Shown: piece by piece, positions 15,634 through 23,164 of the stretch
How positions within the stretch are numbered: the stretch's first letter is position 1
Layout: every line of letters starts with the position of its first letter
DNA from: an uncultured Oscillospiraceae bacterium
GTDB taxonomy: Bacteria; Bacillota; Clostridia; Oscillospirales; Acutalibacteraceae
Length of the DNA: 53,099 nucleotides
NCBI GenBank assembly: GCA_900539855.1
Contig: UQDO01000011.1
Coordinates: forward strand, 1 to 53,099
Direction: 5' to 3'
Program-made: the position numbers and the translations under genes
Notes under the pieces: generated by a model
Databases searched by the model: none
The model's input: the letters and a program-made list of their open reading frames with translations, nothing else
What the model was told of the DNA's origin: nothing

Positions 15634-16591
15634 GATATTCTTTACCGGTGATCTGCACTTTGGACATGCCAATGTGATTGCTTTTGATAATCGTCCGTTC
15701 AAGACGGTTGAGGAAATGGACGCGGAACTTATCCGCAGATGGAACAACAAGGTTGGCAAGGGCGACCTCACTTATGTCCTTGGGGACATGATATGGAAAG
15801 CACGAAACGATGACGCTCCGGAGCTTATCAAAAGTCTAAACGGTCAGATCATTCTCATTAAAGGAAATCATGACCGCTTCCTGCACAATGCAAAAGCCAA
15901 GGCAGCGCTTGCGGGAATCAAAGATTACGACGACATTTGCGTGACTTTGGAAGACGGCACGAAGAAACGAGTTATCCTCTCCCATTATTTCACTCCGATG
16001 TACAACGGACATCGATACCAGGCAATCCATCTCCATGCTCATTCCCATTTTACAGATGAAGCGGATTTTGAGGTTGATTTTGCAAAGCGTCTTAATAGCA
16101 TTGGATGCCGGAATGAAATCTACAATGTAGGTTGTATGTATTGGAATTACGAGCCTGTAACCTTGGACAAGATTATTGAGCGTGGAAGGACAATACGCCC
16201 CACCTATGGCGAAAGGTCTGCTGAATATATGGCACAGTTCCCGTGGGAAAAGAATCAAACCGCTAATCCCGAAAACGAGATTAGATGGAATGTGTTCTAC
16301 CACAACTGCAACAGCCGCAGCATCAAAATCTTCAATGTCTTCGAACACGGTTCATTCCGTCAATATGTGAAGCAGGCCGCCAAGAAATATCCAAGCAAAG
16401 AAGACTTCGCCAAGCAACTCCGCAGCGAGGTAATGTATTACTTTTGGTCGAAGTGCGAATGGGAAGTTCTTGTTACCCCATGGGTATCTCCCCGTGAATC
16501 CGAGAAAAAGAAGGTGGATGTCTGTTGGCAGATTATGAATAATTGGAATGTGTTTGTCGATTACACATGGGCTAACAGAAAGAAGCTGTGA
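15626..16591 (+). CDS. Metallophosphoesterase 2 fused to an unknown domain
   Basis: 321 aa. Residues 1-175 are a calcineurin-like phosphoesterase: FTGDLHFGH, GDMIW, GNHD, LSHYF and the histidines of LHAHSH. Residues about 215-321 form a separate aromatic-rich domain (IRWNVFYHNCNSRSIKIFNV, then YYFWSKCEWEVLV) that I recall as a stand-alone small protein in related elements; the fusion is thus of two element genes. SD GAGATGGAAG lies in the end of the previous gene. The unknown domain may recruit the phosphatase to a target. Confidence 0.85.
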   Translation: MGKIFFTGDLHFGHANVIAFDNRPFKTVEEMDAELIRRWNNKVGKGDLTYVLGDMIWKARNDDAPELIKSLNGQIILIKGNHDRFLHNAKAKAALAGIKDYDDICVTLEDGTKKRVILSHYFTPMYNGHRYQAIHLHAHSHFTDEADFEVDFAKRLNSIGCRNEIYNVGCMYWNYEPVTLDKIIERGRTIRPTYGERSAEYMAQFPWEKNQTANPENEIRWNVFYHNCNSRSIKIFNVFEHGSFRQYVKQAAKKYPSKEDFAKQLRSEVMYYFWSKCEWEVLVTPWVSPRESEKKKVDVCWQIMNNWNVFVDYTWANRKKL

Positions 16592-16690
16592 CGATGGGAT
16601 TACTACAAACTAATTTTGGACGATTACTCTGCGGCTTCCTTCACGAGTTTCAACAAAGACTATTTCTTCGGAGATGGATAAGAGAATACG

Positions 16691-16954
16691 ATGAACAAGG
16701 ATCTTGTAACCATGACTATTGAAATCGACAGCGAGGTATATAATCAGGCGGCCGAACTGTTCAAGAACCTCGGGACAACGATTGAAAATATGACCGTGGG
16801 ATTTCTCAAATTCTGCGTGATTCCCGAAAACCTGCCCTTGCTTAAGGCGTATTTAGGTATAGAAAATGCACCTGCCGAAGCAGGTGCACAAATGGAGTTA
16901 CATCATAGGATTTTCAAGCAGGTCTTCGATATCGCAACCAAGAACACGGGATAA
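16691..16954 (+). CDS. RelB/DinJ-like ribbon-helix-helix protein
   Basis: 87 aa. The N-terminal pattern TMTIEIDSEVYNQAAELFKNLG followed by a helix is like the ribbon-helix-helix domain of RelB/DinJ antitoxins. No RelE/YafQ toxin follows; instead the 3' end overlaps the convergent XRE gene by 57 bases. It could be an orphan antitoxin or a regulator. GGAG precedes the ATG at some distance. Confidence 0.6.
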   Translation: MNKDLVTMTIEIDSEVYNQAAELFKNLGTTIENMTVGFLKFCVIPENLPLLKAYLGIENAPAEAGAQMELHHRIFKQVFDIATKNTG

Positions 16955-17548
16955 CTTGTAGAGTGTTCGTGCCTGCGCCTTATCAATGTCGTTGACTCTT
17001 TGCTCATACATTTGAATGTTTCGGACATTGATGCCCGATTGTTCCGCAAGTTCGGGCTGTGTTAATCCTCTGCTTTCCCGAATGCGTTTCAGATTGGAAT
17101 CGCCTTCGGCAGCCTTGTAGAATTCTTCCATCGTATCGATGAAGTTCGTGATATCCATCTCGTGATAGACAGAGTACATTCCGATAATCTTAGTCAAAGG
17201 AATTCGCTCAAAGATATCCTTGAACCTGCGACCGCAGTACCATTGATATTCTGCAAGCGCCCAACCTGCCCAATATTCGGGAGAGCATTCCTCAGAGTTT
17301 GTAGGCTTCGGAAGTTCCTTTCTGCCGTATGCTTTCAGGATAACCGCACGGGCAAGTTCAACACCGGACATACCTGCAACATAGGCAGGATTGCCGCGCT
17401 CAAACTGCTCGGCATAGCCTGTGTTGATAAAAAGCACGGTTATCCAATCCGGCTTAATCTTGCAGTCATTGATAGCATAATCGAAGAATGAGGACAGTCG
17501 ATCCTTTGCATTACTCAAATAGGATTCGTTGTATGCGTGGGTCATCAT
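16898..17548 (-). CDS. HTH (XRE) partner of the DUF3990 protein
   Basis: 216 aa. The last 65 residues are a Cro/C1-type HTH (IRESRGLTQPELAEQSGI, then QMYEQRV). Residues 1-145 are an unknown helical domain with SVYHEMDITNFIDTMEEFY. GAGGAG lies 7 bases before ATG 17548; the start lies 38 bases inside the end of the DUF3990 gene, so the two are coupled. It probably acts as antitoxin and autorepressor at the promoter upstream of the pair (inference). Confidence 0.75.
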   Translation of the reverse strand: MMTHAYNESYLSNAKDRLSSFFDYAINDCKIKPDWITVLFINTGYAEQFERGNPAYVAGMSGVELARAVILKAYGRKELPKPTNSEECSPEYWAGWALAEYQWYCGRRFKDIFERIPLTKIIGMYSVYHEMDITNFIDTMEEFYKAAEGDSNLKRIRESRGLTQPELAEQSGINVRNIQMYEQRVNDIDKAQARTLYKLSRVLGCDIEDLLENPMM

Positions 17549-18209
17549 TGCTCATCTCCTCTCTAAGGATATCAAGTACAAAGATATCATCACGATATGA
17601 TTTTGTCTTCTTGATTTCTTTACGATAAGTATCTCTCGCTTTGGTGTCTCTATCCAGGAACTTGGGATAATAGACATTCCTATCGACCGAATATGCATCG
17701 ACAAACTTCAAACGCTCAAATCCTCTTTGCGAGATAACAACGGTTTGTTCGCCGAGTTTGCCGAGACGAAGCGCCTTGTTCAGACTTCTGAGGGGAAGTG
17801 TGTTGGACACAAAGGACTCTGCATACTGAAAGTAAGAATCGTCCGCGCGGTATCCGACAACAATGTCGTAGCCGGAAAGGTCAACCGAGTAATGTTCGAT
17901 GATATAATCCCGAGCGTCAACCGCAACCTCGGAATCGAGTTTGAAGGTACGGAACTGAAGAAGCAGGGCAATCCAGTTGAGGACTGTATGATTGCCGCTC
18001 AGCAGGTTCAGTACTTTCAGCCCGTCTTCGTCAAAGTCGTAGACATTTACAAAGCCATCCGTGTTCTTTTTGCAGGCCCATTCTCTGGCCATCTCCTCGA
18101 CACGGGTACAGTAAAAGCCTCTCCCGTAGTCATTGTGCGGATTACCGATATTGATATCCGGAACCTCGATTATGTGATCCGTTCCGTGAAGTAATTGAAT
18201 TGTGCTCAT
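17511..18209 (-). CDS. DUF3990 protein, ART-like toxin candidate
   Basis: 232 aa. The N-terminus LLHGTDHIIEVPDINIG then DYGRGFYCTRVEEMAREWA is the hallmark of DUF3990, a family related in comparative studies to ADP-ribosyltransferase-fold toxins (the H-G-T and G-x-G-F-Y elements). Start ATG 18209 has GGAGG 10 bases upstream. A strong consensus promoter with an adjacent inverted repeat lies directly upstream, and an HTH gene follows with overlap. The arrangement is that of a toxin-antitoxin operon; toxicity and NAD use are not shown by sequence alone. Confidence 0.75.
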   Translation of the reverse strand: MSTIQLLHGTDHIIEVPDINIGNPHNDYGRGFYCTRVEEMAREWACKKNTDGFVNVYDFDEDGLKVLNLLSGNHTVLNWIALLLQFRTFKLDSEVAVDARDYIIEHYSVDLSGYDIVVGYRADDSYFQYAESFVSNTLPLRSLNKALRLGKLGEQTVVISQRGFERLKFVDAYSVDRNVYYPKFLDRDTKARDTYRKEIKKTKSYRDDIFVLDILREEMSNDDPRIQRILFE

Positions 18210-18230
18210 AAAACCAAGCCTCCCTATATC

Positions 18231-18279
18231 ATTGTGATGACACAATCATATTATATCATTGCAACGATAGTTTTGTCAA
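18231..18279 (-). promoter_or_regulatory. Consensus promoter plus operator of the DUF3990 operon
   Basis: On the minus strand TTGACA (18274-18279), an 18-base spacer and TATAAT (18250-18255). Immediately after the -10 is a perfect inverted repeat attgtg-N4-cacaat (18231-18246), well placed as the binding site of the HTH partner. Confidence 0.8.
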
Positions 18280-18327
18280 CGGGGTTTGAAAATATTCCGA
18301 AATAAAGTTCGAAACGGAGGATACGAA

Positions 18328-18393
18328 ATGCATGCTTTTAGAAATATGAAACCACCGGACACGATGGAACGAATAAGTGAGATGAAACGATGA
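18328..18393 (+). CDS. 21-aa leader peptide coupled to phosphoesterase 3
   Basis: ATG 18328 has GGAGG 8 bases upstream and encodes 21 residues (MHAFRNMKPPDTMERISEMK plus R). Its TGA overlaps the phosphoesterase ATG (ATGA). The SD belongs to this short frame, while the phosphoesterase has none of its own, so translation of the enzyme likely depends on it. Confidence 0.55.
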   Translation: MHAFRNMKPPDTMERISEMKR

Positions 18394-19091
18394 CCTATGT
18401 ATTATCCGACATCCACGGCAACCTGCAACGATTTGAATCCATTATGACTCAAATCAATCTTCAAACGAATGATACATTGTATGTCCTCGGAGATGTGATA
18501 GACAGGTACGCCGGAGGAATCAAAATATTAAGACAGATCATGAGAATGCCCAATGCCAAAATGTTGATTGGCAACCATGAATATATGATGCTCAACGCCA
18601 TCGGTCATTGCAAAGATGCAGCCGAAGAAAAGGAAAACACGAATCGGCGAGAAAAAAGGCTTTGGTACAGGAACGGTGGTATGATTACGCATGAGCAGCT
18701 CAAACATTATCGCAAAGATTTCCGAGCCGAGATTTTCGATTTCATCCGCCAACTGCCGACAAACCTTGAAGTTGAGGTCAACGGAGTCAAGTACAAGCTT
18801 GTCCATGCCTCTCCCGAGGAAAACTACATGAAATCCCCCTGGAACATTTATGACTACAAAAACAGTCGTGAATTTGCCATATGGGATAGATGGGATGAAA
18901 CACAACCGATTCCCGAGGGATTTATACTGATCTTCGGTCACACACCCACCTGCTATTTTCAAGACAAAATGCCGTGGTGTATTTGGAAGGGTGATAATGC
19001 AATCGGCATAGACTGCGGCAGTGGCTATGAGTATGGACGGCTTTCATGTCTCCGATTGGATGACATGAAGGAATTTTACTCGGATTGCTGA
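18390..19091 (+). CDS. Metallophosphoesterase 3 (PrpE/lambda-phosphatase type)
   Basis: 233 aa. Motifs: SDIHGN (residues 6-11), GDVIDR, GNHEYM, HASPEEN and FGHTPT in the order of the PPP-type lambda phosphatase/ApaH/PrpE group, followed by IGIDCGSGYEYGRLSCLRL, a typical C-terminal strand pair of that group. It hydrolyses phosphomonoesters, protein phosphate or dinucleoside polyphosphates; which one is not decidable. Translationally coupled to a 21-aa upstream frame. Confidence 0.88.
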   Translation: MTYVLSDIHGNLQRFESIMTQINLQTNDTLYVLGDVIDRYAGGIKILRQIMRMPNAKMLIGNHEYMMLNAIGHCKDAAEEKENTNRREKRLWYRNGGMITHEQLKHYRKDFRAEIFDFIRQLPTNLEVEVNGVKYKLVHASPEENYMKSPWNIYDYKNSREFAIWDRWDETQPIPEGFILIFGHTPTCYFQDKMPWCIWKGDNAIGIDCGSGYEYGRLSCLRLDDMKEFYSDC

Positions 19092-19129
19092 CACAAATGG
19101 CATCAAGCAAAAAGAAAAAGGAATCACCA

Positions 19130-19780
19130 ATGGGAACTTATTATGCAATTTATGCCGAGGTTCGTGTCGGCAATCAGTGGTGCAATCTAAATCCGCTATT
19201 TCAGCGCACTGACGGAAATATCGATGTCTGTCCGGTCATTTCGGGACGAAATTGGCTTCGTGAAGCATATGAAGAACTGGAAGAAGTCAGCTACACTTGC
19301 GGTCGACCGGAGAATCTGAGCAGAGAGGTCAGGTCGGTATTTCCCCATGAAGACGATGAACCATACGACCCGTACTTACATATCGACACCTACAAGGATT
19401 TTTACAACCGTTCCATGTTCCTTGTGAACTACGGCAAATCCGTAAAAGGTCGAGTCAAAAAGGACAAGCCGACACGATACCGCGGGTATGCGTCCAAGGT
19501 CAGTATCGCAGCATTTGAAATCGACGAGTATGATACCATTGGCTATTGGCTCACTTCCGTGGAATACGAAAAACTGTCCGATGAGGAAAAACAAGAGTAT
19601 TCCTACTACGAGTGGGATGAATACGAGGACTGGTACAGGGTTTATAACTTAATCGTGAGCAGAGTGGATACGATGCTCGGCTATTTCTGTCGATGGGCAG
19701 AATATGCTATCAAGGATGCAAATCCGGACGAAACATGCCCAACCGCTGACTATGTCCGGCTACTCGTATACCGGTGCTGA
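19130..19780 (+). CDS. Hypothetical aromatic-rich protein
   Basis: 216 aa; no recognised domain. It is acidic and unusually rich in Tyr and Trp (for example YYEWDEYEDWYRVYN). Start ATG 19130 is chosen for the AAGGA 8 bases upstream; an in-frame ATG at 19097 lacks an SD. It lies between a phosphoesterase and a macro-domain gene in the same direction. Confidence 0.7.
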   Translation: MGTYYAIYAEVRVGNQWCNLNPLFQRTDGNIDVCPVISGRNWLREAYEELEEVSYTCGRPENLSREVRSVFPHEDDEPYDPYLHIDTYKDFYNRSMFLVNYGKSVKGRVKKDKPTRYRGYASKVSIAAFEIDEYDTIGYWLTSVEYEKLSDEEKQEYSYYEWDEYEDWYRVYNLIVSRVDTMLGYFCRWAEYAIKDANPDETCPTADYVRLLVYRC

Positions 19781-19826
19781 GAATAGACAGAACATCTGAA
19801 CGAAACATGAGAAAGGTTGGATTGGT

Positions 19827-20321
19827 ATAGACTATCATTGCGGTGATATATTTTCTCCCAACAGAACCGGTCACGAACTGATAATCTGCCATCAGGTAAA
19901 CTGTCAGGGCATTATGGGTGCAGGGGTTGCGAAACAGATTCGCACCATGTTCCCACAAGTATATGAGATGTATCAAAGGAATTGCACCCAAGCCGCTAAC
20001 CGTCAGGACTTGCTCGGGAAAGTGCTGTTTTGTCCGATTCGATATAACGGATGTGAATGGCTCATCGCCAACCTGTTCGCACAATATGGCTTCGGTCGGG
20101 ATAAATGCTATACCGATTATGACGCTCTGCGAAAAGCACTCACGGTTGTGAGAACTGTTGCAACACCATTACCGGCAAGGACGCTGACGACCGTCAGAAT
20201 CCCGTATAAAATGGGCAGCGGTCTTGCGGGAGGGTCTTGGAGCATCGTGGAACAAATAATCAAAGACGAGCTTGTGGCTTATGACATGCCCGTAGAAATC
20301 TGGGAGAAGGAATCAATATGA
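19827..20321 (+). CDS. Macro-domain (ADP-ribose-binding) protein, non-canonical start
   Basis: About 164 aa if read from ATA 19827: YHCGDIFSPN, then ICHQVNCQGIMGAGVAKQI and FGRDKCYTDYDA, which is a macro domain of the TARG1/phage-type group that binds or removes ADP-ribose. Coding similarity extends upstream of the first ATG (19914), but the open frame from the preceding TGA to 19914 holds no ATG, GTG or TTG; ATA 19827 or ATT 19821 follow an SD-like AGAAAGG. Either a rare start codon is used, a start mutation occurred, or the read has an error. The product from 19914 would lack the first strand and the GDI motif. Confidence 0.7.
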   Translation: MDYHCGDIFSPNRTGHELIICHQVNCQGIMGAGVAKQIRTMFPQVYEMYQRNCTQAANRQDLLGKVLFCPIRYNGCEWLIANLFAQYGFGRDKCYTDYDALRKALTVVRTVATPLPARTLTTVRIPYKMGSGLAGGSWSIVEQIIKDELVAYDMPVEIWEKESI

Positions 20322-20419
20322 GCGAAAATAGTCCTTTGGAAGATATATCGCCGTCTTCCGAATGCAATTTAAAGAAAGAGACAATGACCATAACCTATAC
20401 GAAGGGAGATAAAATATGA
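20318..20419 (+). CDS. 33-aa coupled micro-ORF
   Basis: ATG 20318 overlaps the macro-domain stop (ATGA) and the frame ends in TGA 20417-20419 overlapping the next ATG. The product (MSENSPLEDISPSSECNLKK and 13 more) is not recognised. The double ATGA coupling is the only evidence that it is translated; it may serve only to carry ribosomes to the next gene. Confidence 0.45.
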   Translation: MSENSPLEDISPSSECNLKKETMTITYTKGDKI

Positions 20420-20793
20420 GTTACGATAAATTGAAAACAAGTGAACTGAATACCCCGGCTCAGACCGAGGAAGAGTTAGATGTCATTGAGGTGCTTGACC
20501 ACAGAGCACTGTTCAGCAACGGACGGACTAAGCCCGAACAGATTCCCGAAGGTTTACATGCATACGACCTCCGCCATAGCGATGACGGAGGTCGCTTCTG
20601 CTCCATTGAGCCGAAGGTTGGAGTCAATCACGGCGGCACCGTGCTGATGCGGGATGTCCTCGATTTCGGTAAGGACGGATATATTCCGCTTGACGAGGAC
20701 ACTGAGCCGAACTTTTTGGGTGAAACAATGACGGCATCGGAATTTGTCGGGGAAGAAACCCAGGACGAAGTCATGCGAATGAATGGTATGTGA
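20416..20793 (+). CDS. LPD28 domain-containing protein
   Basis: 125 aa. Residues 35-90 hold a segment (YDLRHSDDGGRF followed by IEPKVGVNHGGTVL) that matches the LPD28 'large polyvalent protein-associated' domain found in mobile-element proteins of Firmicutes. AAGGGAG precedes ATG 20416, which overlaps the 33-aa frame. Biochemical role unknown; LPD domains are usually associated with long multi-enzyme proteins transferred with conjugative elements and phages. Confidence 0.7.
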   Translation: MSYDKLKTSELNTPAQTEEELDVIEVLDHRALFSNGRTKPEQIPEGLHAYDLRHSDDGGRFCSIEPKVGVNHGGTVLMRDVLDFGKDGYIPLDEDTEPNFLGETMTASEFVGEETQDEVMRMNGM

Positions 20794-20814
20794 TGTTGAA
20801 AGGAATACGATGAT

Positions 20815-21528
20815 ATGAATACCGAAAAGCAGATAGAAAATTTCAATAACACCAACGCACCGCTCTATGTGGTTGCACACGACGACGGACGATTCAGCCT
20901 CTGCCTGCCGATTGCTTTGCTGAGCGATGAGTACTACCCGTACTGTCAGACCGCATTTGACAATTATGCCAAGGAAATCGGCGATGAGGTGTGCGATGAG
21001 CGCGGACTCAAAACGCATGGCAACGGCTATGAATGGGACGCAGCGTTTCGTGAGGCATTTGCGGATGAACCGAATATCGAAAGAATTATCTTTGACAGCG
21101 AGGCGGGTGGCTTTTTCTGCAATTGTGATGATTTGCAGATATTGACGGATTTTGGAAGCCGATTCAAAAAAATCTGCGAAAACACGGAAGTGTTTACGAA
21201 AACGATTGCCGAAGGTATAAAAAATGCCGACGAGCGTGAAGCTGAGCAGGAACGAATCGCCAAAACTGTCCGCGGACAGCTTATGCGCCATCCCGAATGT
21301 TCTTTTGACATCATGACTGCCGATGGCAGAGTTCAGCTTACGCCGGAAGATATCAAGACAATGCTCAGCGGAGAGAAGCAAGACATCAGAATAGATGGCG
21401 TGATATACGCGGCATACGAACTTCTTGATATGGAAGTTGTGGATATGCAAGCGGATCTGTTCGATAACGGTCTAATCCGAATGAAAGCCGATGAATCAGA
21501 TGAGCAGGCTTTCGAACAGACAATGTGA
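20815..21528 (+). CDS. Element-encoded hypothetical protein
   Basis: 237 aa with no named domain that I can assign. The N-terminal part (LYVVAHDDGRFSLCLPI) and the C-terminal part (FDIMTADGRVQLTPEDI) look like two small alpha/beta units joined by a charged helix (about residues 120-160). It sits in a run of same-direction accessory genes and has GAAAGGA upstream. Confidence 0.65.
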   Translation: MNTEKQIENFNNTNAPLYVVAHDDGRFSLCLPIALLSDEYYPYCQTAFDNYAKEIGDEVCDERGLKTHGNGYEWDAAFREAFADEPNIERIIFDSEAGGFFCNCDDLQILTDFGSRFKKICENTEVFTKTIAEGIKNADEREAEQERIAKTVRGQLMRHPECSFDIMTADGRVQLTPEDIKTMLSGEKQDIRIDGVIYAAYELLDMEVVDMQADLFDNGLIRMKADESDEQAFEQTM

Positions 21529-21569
21529 TTAAATAAGAAAAAGAATGGCAAGCCAAAGGAGATAGAAAA

Positions 21570-21932
21570 GTGAGCTACGACATACATCTCAATGATCCTG
21601 TCACCAAGCAGACCATTGAATTGGAAAATCCACATTTTATGCGTGGAGGTACATATGCTATTGGCGGGACAAAGGAACTGAGTCTGAACATCACATACAA
21701 CTATGCCTGTGTATTCTGCCGTCCCGATGTTCTTGGTGAAAAAGGCATCAGAAGCATTTACGGGAAAACCGGAGCTGAGAGCATACCCGTTTTGCAAATG
21801 GCAATTGATGCCTTGACCGATGAAGTTGATCCTGACTATTGAAAGGCAACCGAAGGGAATGTCAAAAAATCACTCTGTCAATTGCTATCTATGGCACACA
21901 TGCGACCGGATGGCGTTTGGGAGGGTGACTAA
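21570..21932 (+). pseudogene. Element small protein interrupted by an in-frame TGA
   Basis: The GTG/ATG-type open frame from ATG 21570 has GGAG upstream and runs 90 codons to TGA 21840-21842. The same frame stays open for 29 further codons with protein-like sequence (KATEGNVKKSLCQLLSMAHM, then RPDGVWEGD) to TAA 21930-21932. Related proteins as I remember them read D-Y-W-K at this junction, so TGG to TGA is the likely change. A 90-aa truncated product can still be made. All other genes here use TGA as stop, so recoding is unlikely. Confidence 0.65.
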
Positions 21933-21946
21933 AGGAGTTTGATAAA

Positions 21947-22195
21947 ATGGAAATTGTAATGGATAACGAGCTGAAGCTGGCACAGGTGTGGTGCTCCCAC
22001 GCCGACCAAAGGGACGAGGCAAAACAGCAAAAACTAAAGGAGTTTATTGCCGATTGCAGGAAAGAGAAAATCTTCGTCTGCGTCTATGAATCAGGCGACG
22101 GCAGCCTTTTGGAAAACACCAAAGAGTTGCTTGCCAACAATCTCAATAACCCGACACCACGCACAAGGACTTCAAAATCACACTACGCGAGGTAA
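21947..22195 (+). CDS. Small element protein, possibly with altered C-terminus
   Basis: 82 aa. The N-terminal 60 residues (KLAQVWCSHADQRDE, then FVCVYESGDGSLLENTKELL) resemble a small protein common in clostridial conjugative elements. The tail (NNPTPRTRTSKSHYAR) is basic and unlike the usual helical end, which may mark a frameshift or the edge of the element. AAGGAG lies 9 bases before ATG 21947. Confidence 0.6.
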   Translation: MEIVMDNELKLAQVWCSHADQRDEAKQQKLKEFIADCRKEKIFVCVYESGDGSLLENTKELLANNLNNPTPRTRTSKSHYAR

Positions 22196-22277
22196 AGCGA
22201 AAGCGGTATAGAATGATGTGATATGATTGTTCGAAAAACCTTTTTGCATAAAAGCCTAAAATGTGTTATAATAGGTC

Positions 22278-22305
22278 TTGACAACGAAGAAAAAACAAGT
22301 ATAAT
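22278..22305 (+). promoter_or_regulatory. Promoter of the nucleotidyltransferase gene
   Basis: TTGACA (22278-22283), a 16-base spacer and TATAAT (22300-22305), about 59 bases before the ATG. It marks the start of the AT-rich cargo block. Confidence 0.75.
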
Positions 22306-22363
22306 AATATGATTTGGTTTTGAACTGAATGGGCGGCTTGGGAAATATGAGGAGGATTTAACT

Positions 22364-23014
22364 ATGTACAACTTCGAATATGTTTCCAAGAAAGAAGCTG
22401 CCCCGGCAAAAAATGAGTTGATCGAGATAATTAATGAGGTTCAGGACATACTGCGAAACAAAGATGTCTCTTTTCAATTTCAATTCATTGGGAGCAGCAG
22501 TCGCAATATGATTACCTGCGACCGTAAGAGCAATATCGGATATGATTTTGATGTAAACCTTGATGTTTTCTATGATGAAGATAGATATGCCCCAGGAGAA
22601 ATCAAACATATCATGATGGACGCTTTTAATTTAGTGGTTCGTCGGTATGGATACGGATACTGTGAAGATTCAACCCGCGTATTTACAATCAAAAAAATTG
22701 ATCATTTGCGCTCAAAGATACTACAAAGTTGTGACTTCGCAATTGTAAATAACTATACCGACAAAGCCGGTACAGTACTCCAACAGTACATACGATTTAA
22801 CAAGGAACAGCGATCATATGTTTGGGCTGATCAGACCAAAGGATACTATACTAAACCCAAAGAAGATTGGTTGAAAAAGCACGGGTATTGGGATGAAGTC
22901 CTTGATCGCTATCTATACAAAAAGAACAATAACAAGGGCCTGGTAAAAAAATCGCGCGCCTTGTACGCTGAAACTATTAATGAGACTTATAATAAACATA
23001 AAGGTGGACGGTAA
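22364..23014 (+). CDS. Polymerase beta-type nucleotidyltransferase
   Basis: 216 aa. The catalytic signature of the NTase fold is present: GSSSRN at residues 43-48, then YDFDVNLDV with Asp61 and Asp63 as the metal pair. The C-terminal half is basic and helical. It could transfer a nucleotide to a protein, RNA or small molecule; it is shorter than CBASS cyclases and lacks an obvious partner effector. GAGGAGG precedes ATG 22364. It has its own promoter and stands directly upstream of the RNase HI-RnlA gene, so a shared defence role is possible but unproved. Confidence 0.75.
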   Translation: MYNFEYVSKKEAAPAKNELIEIINEVQDILRNKDVSFQFQFIGSSSRNMITCDRKSNIGYDFDVNLDVFYDEDRYAPGEIKHIMMDAFNLVVRRYGYGYCEDSTRVFTIKKIDHLRSKILQSCDFAIVNNYTDKAGTVLQQYIRFNKEQRSYVWADQTKGYYTKPKEDWLKKHGYWDEVLDRYLYKKNNNKGLVKKSRALYAETINETYNKHKGGR

Positions 23015-23105
23015 TGAAAAATGGTACTATTGGACTTTTCACGCATGTATCGGGCGAAAATTCGCTCCTTTGATTTAAAAATGTTCAAAACCGTTGAATT
23101 AAGTC

Positions 23106-23134
23106 TTGACATTTTGCTTTGAATTGTATATAAT
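23106..23134 (+). promoter_or_regulatory. Perfect-consensus promoter of the RNase HI-RnlA operon
   Basis: TTGACA (23106-23111), a 17-base spacer and TATAAT (23129-23134), 30 bases before the ATG: an ideal sigma-A promoter. Initiation may be tuned down by the weak SD (AGAGG). Confidence 0.85.
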
Positions 23135-23164
23135 AAAATATTCCAACGAAAAGAGGCTCAGTAG

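Noticed and set aside
16594..16719. Plus-strand 41-aa frame between phosphoesterase 2 and the RHH gene
   Set aside because: No SD, overlaps the RHH gene start and product is not protein-like.
21570..21932. TGA read as Trp (alternative genetic code)
   Set aside because: TGA ends many clearly complete genes in this window, so a local mutation or error is far more likely.
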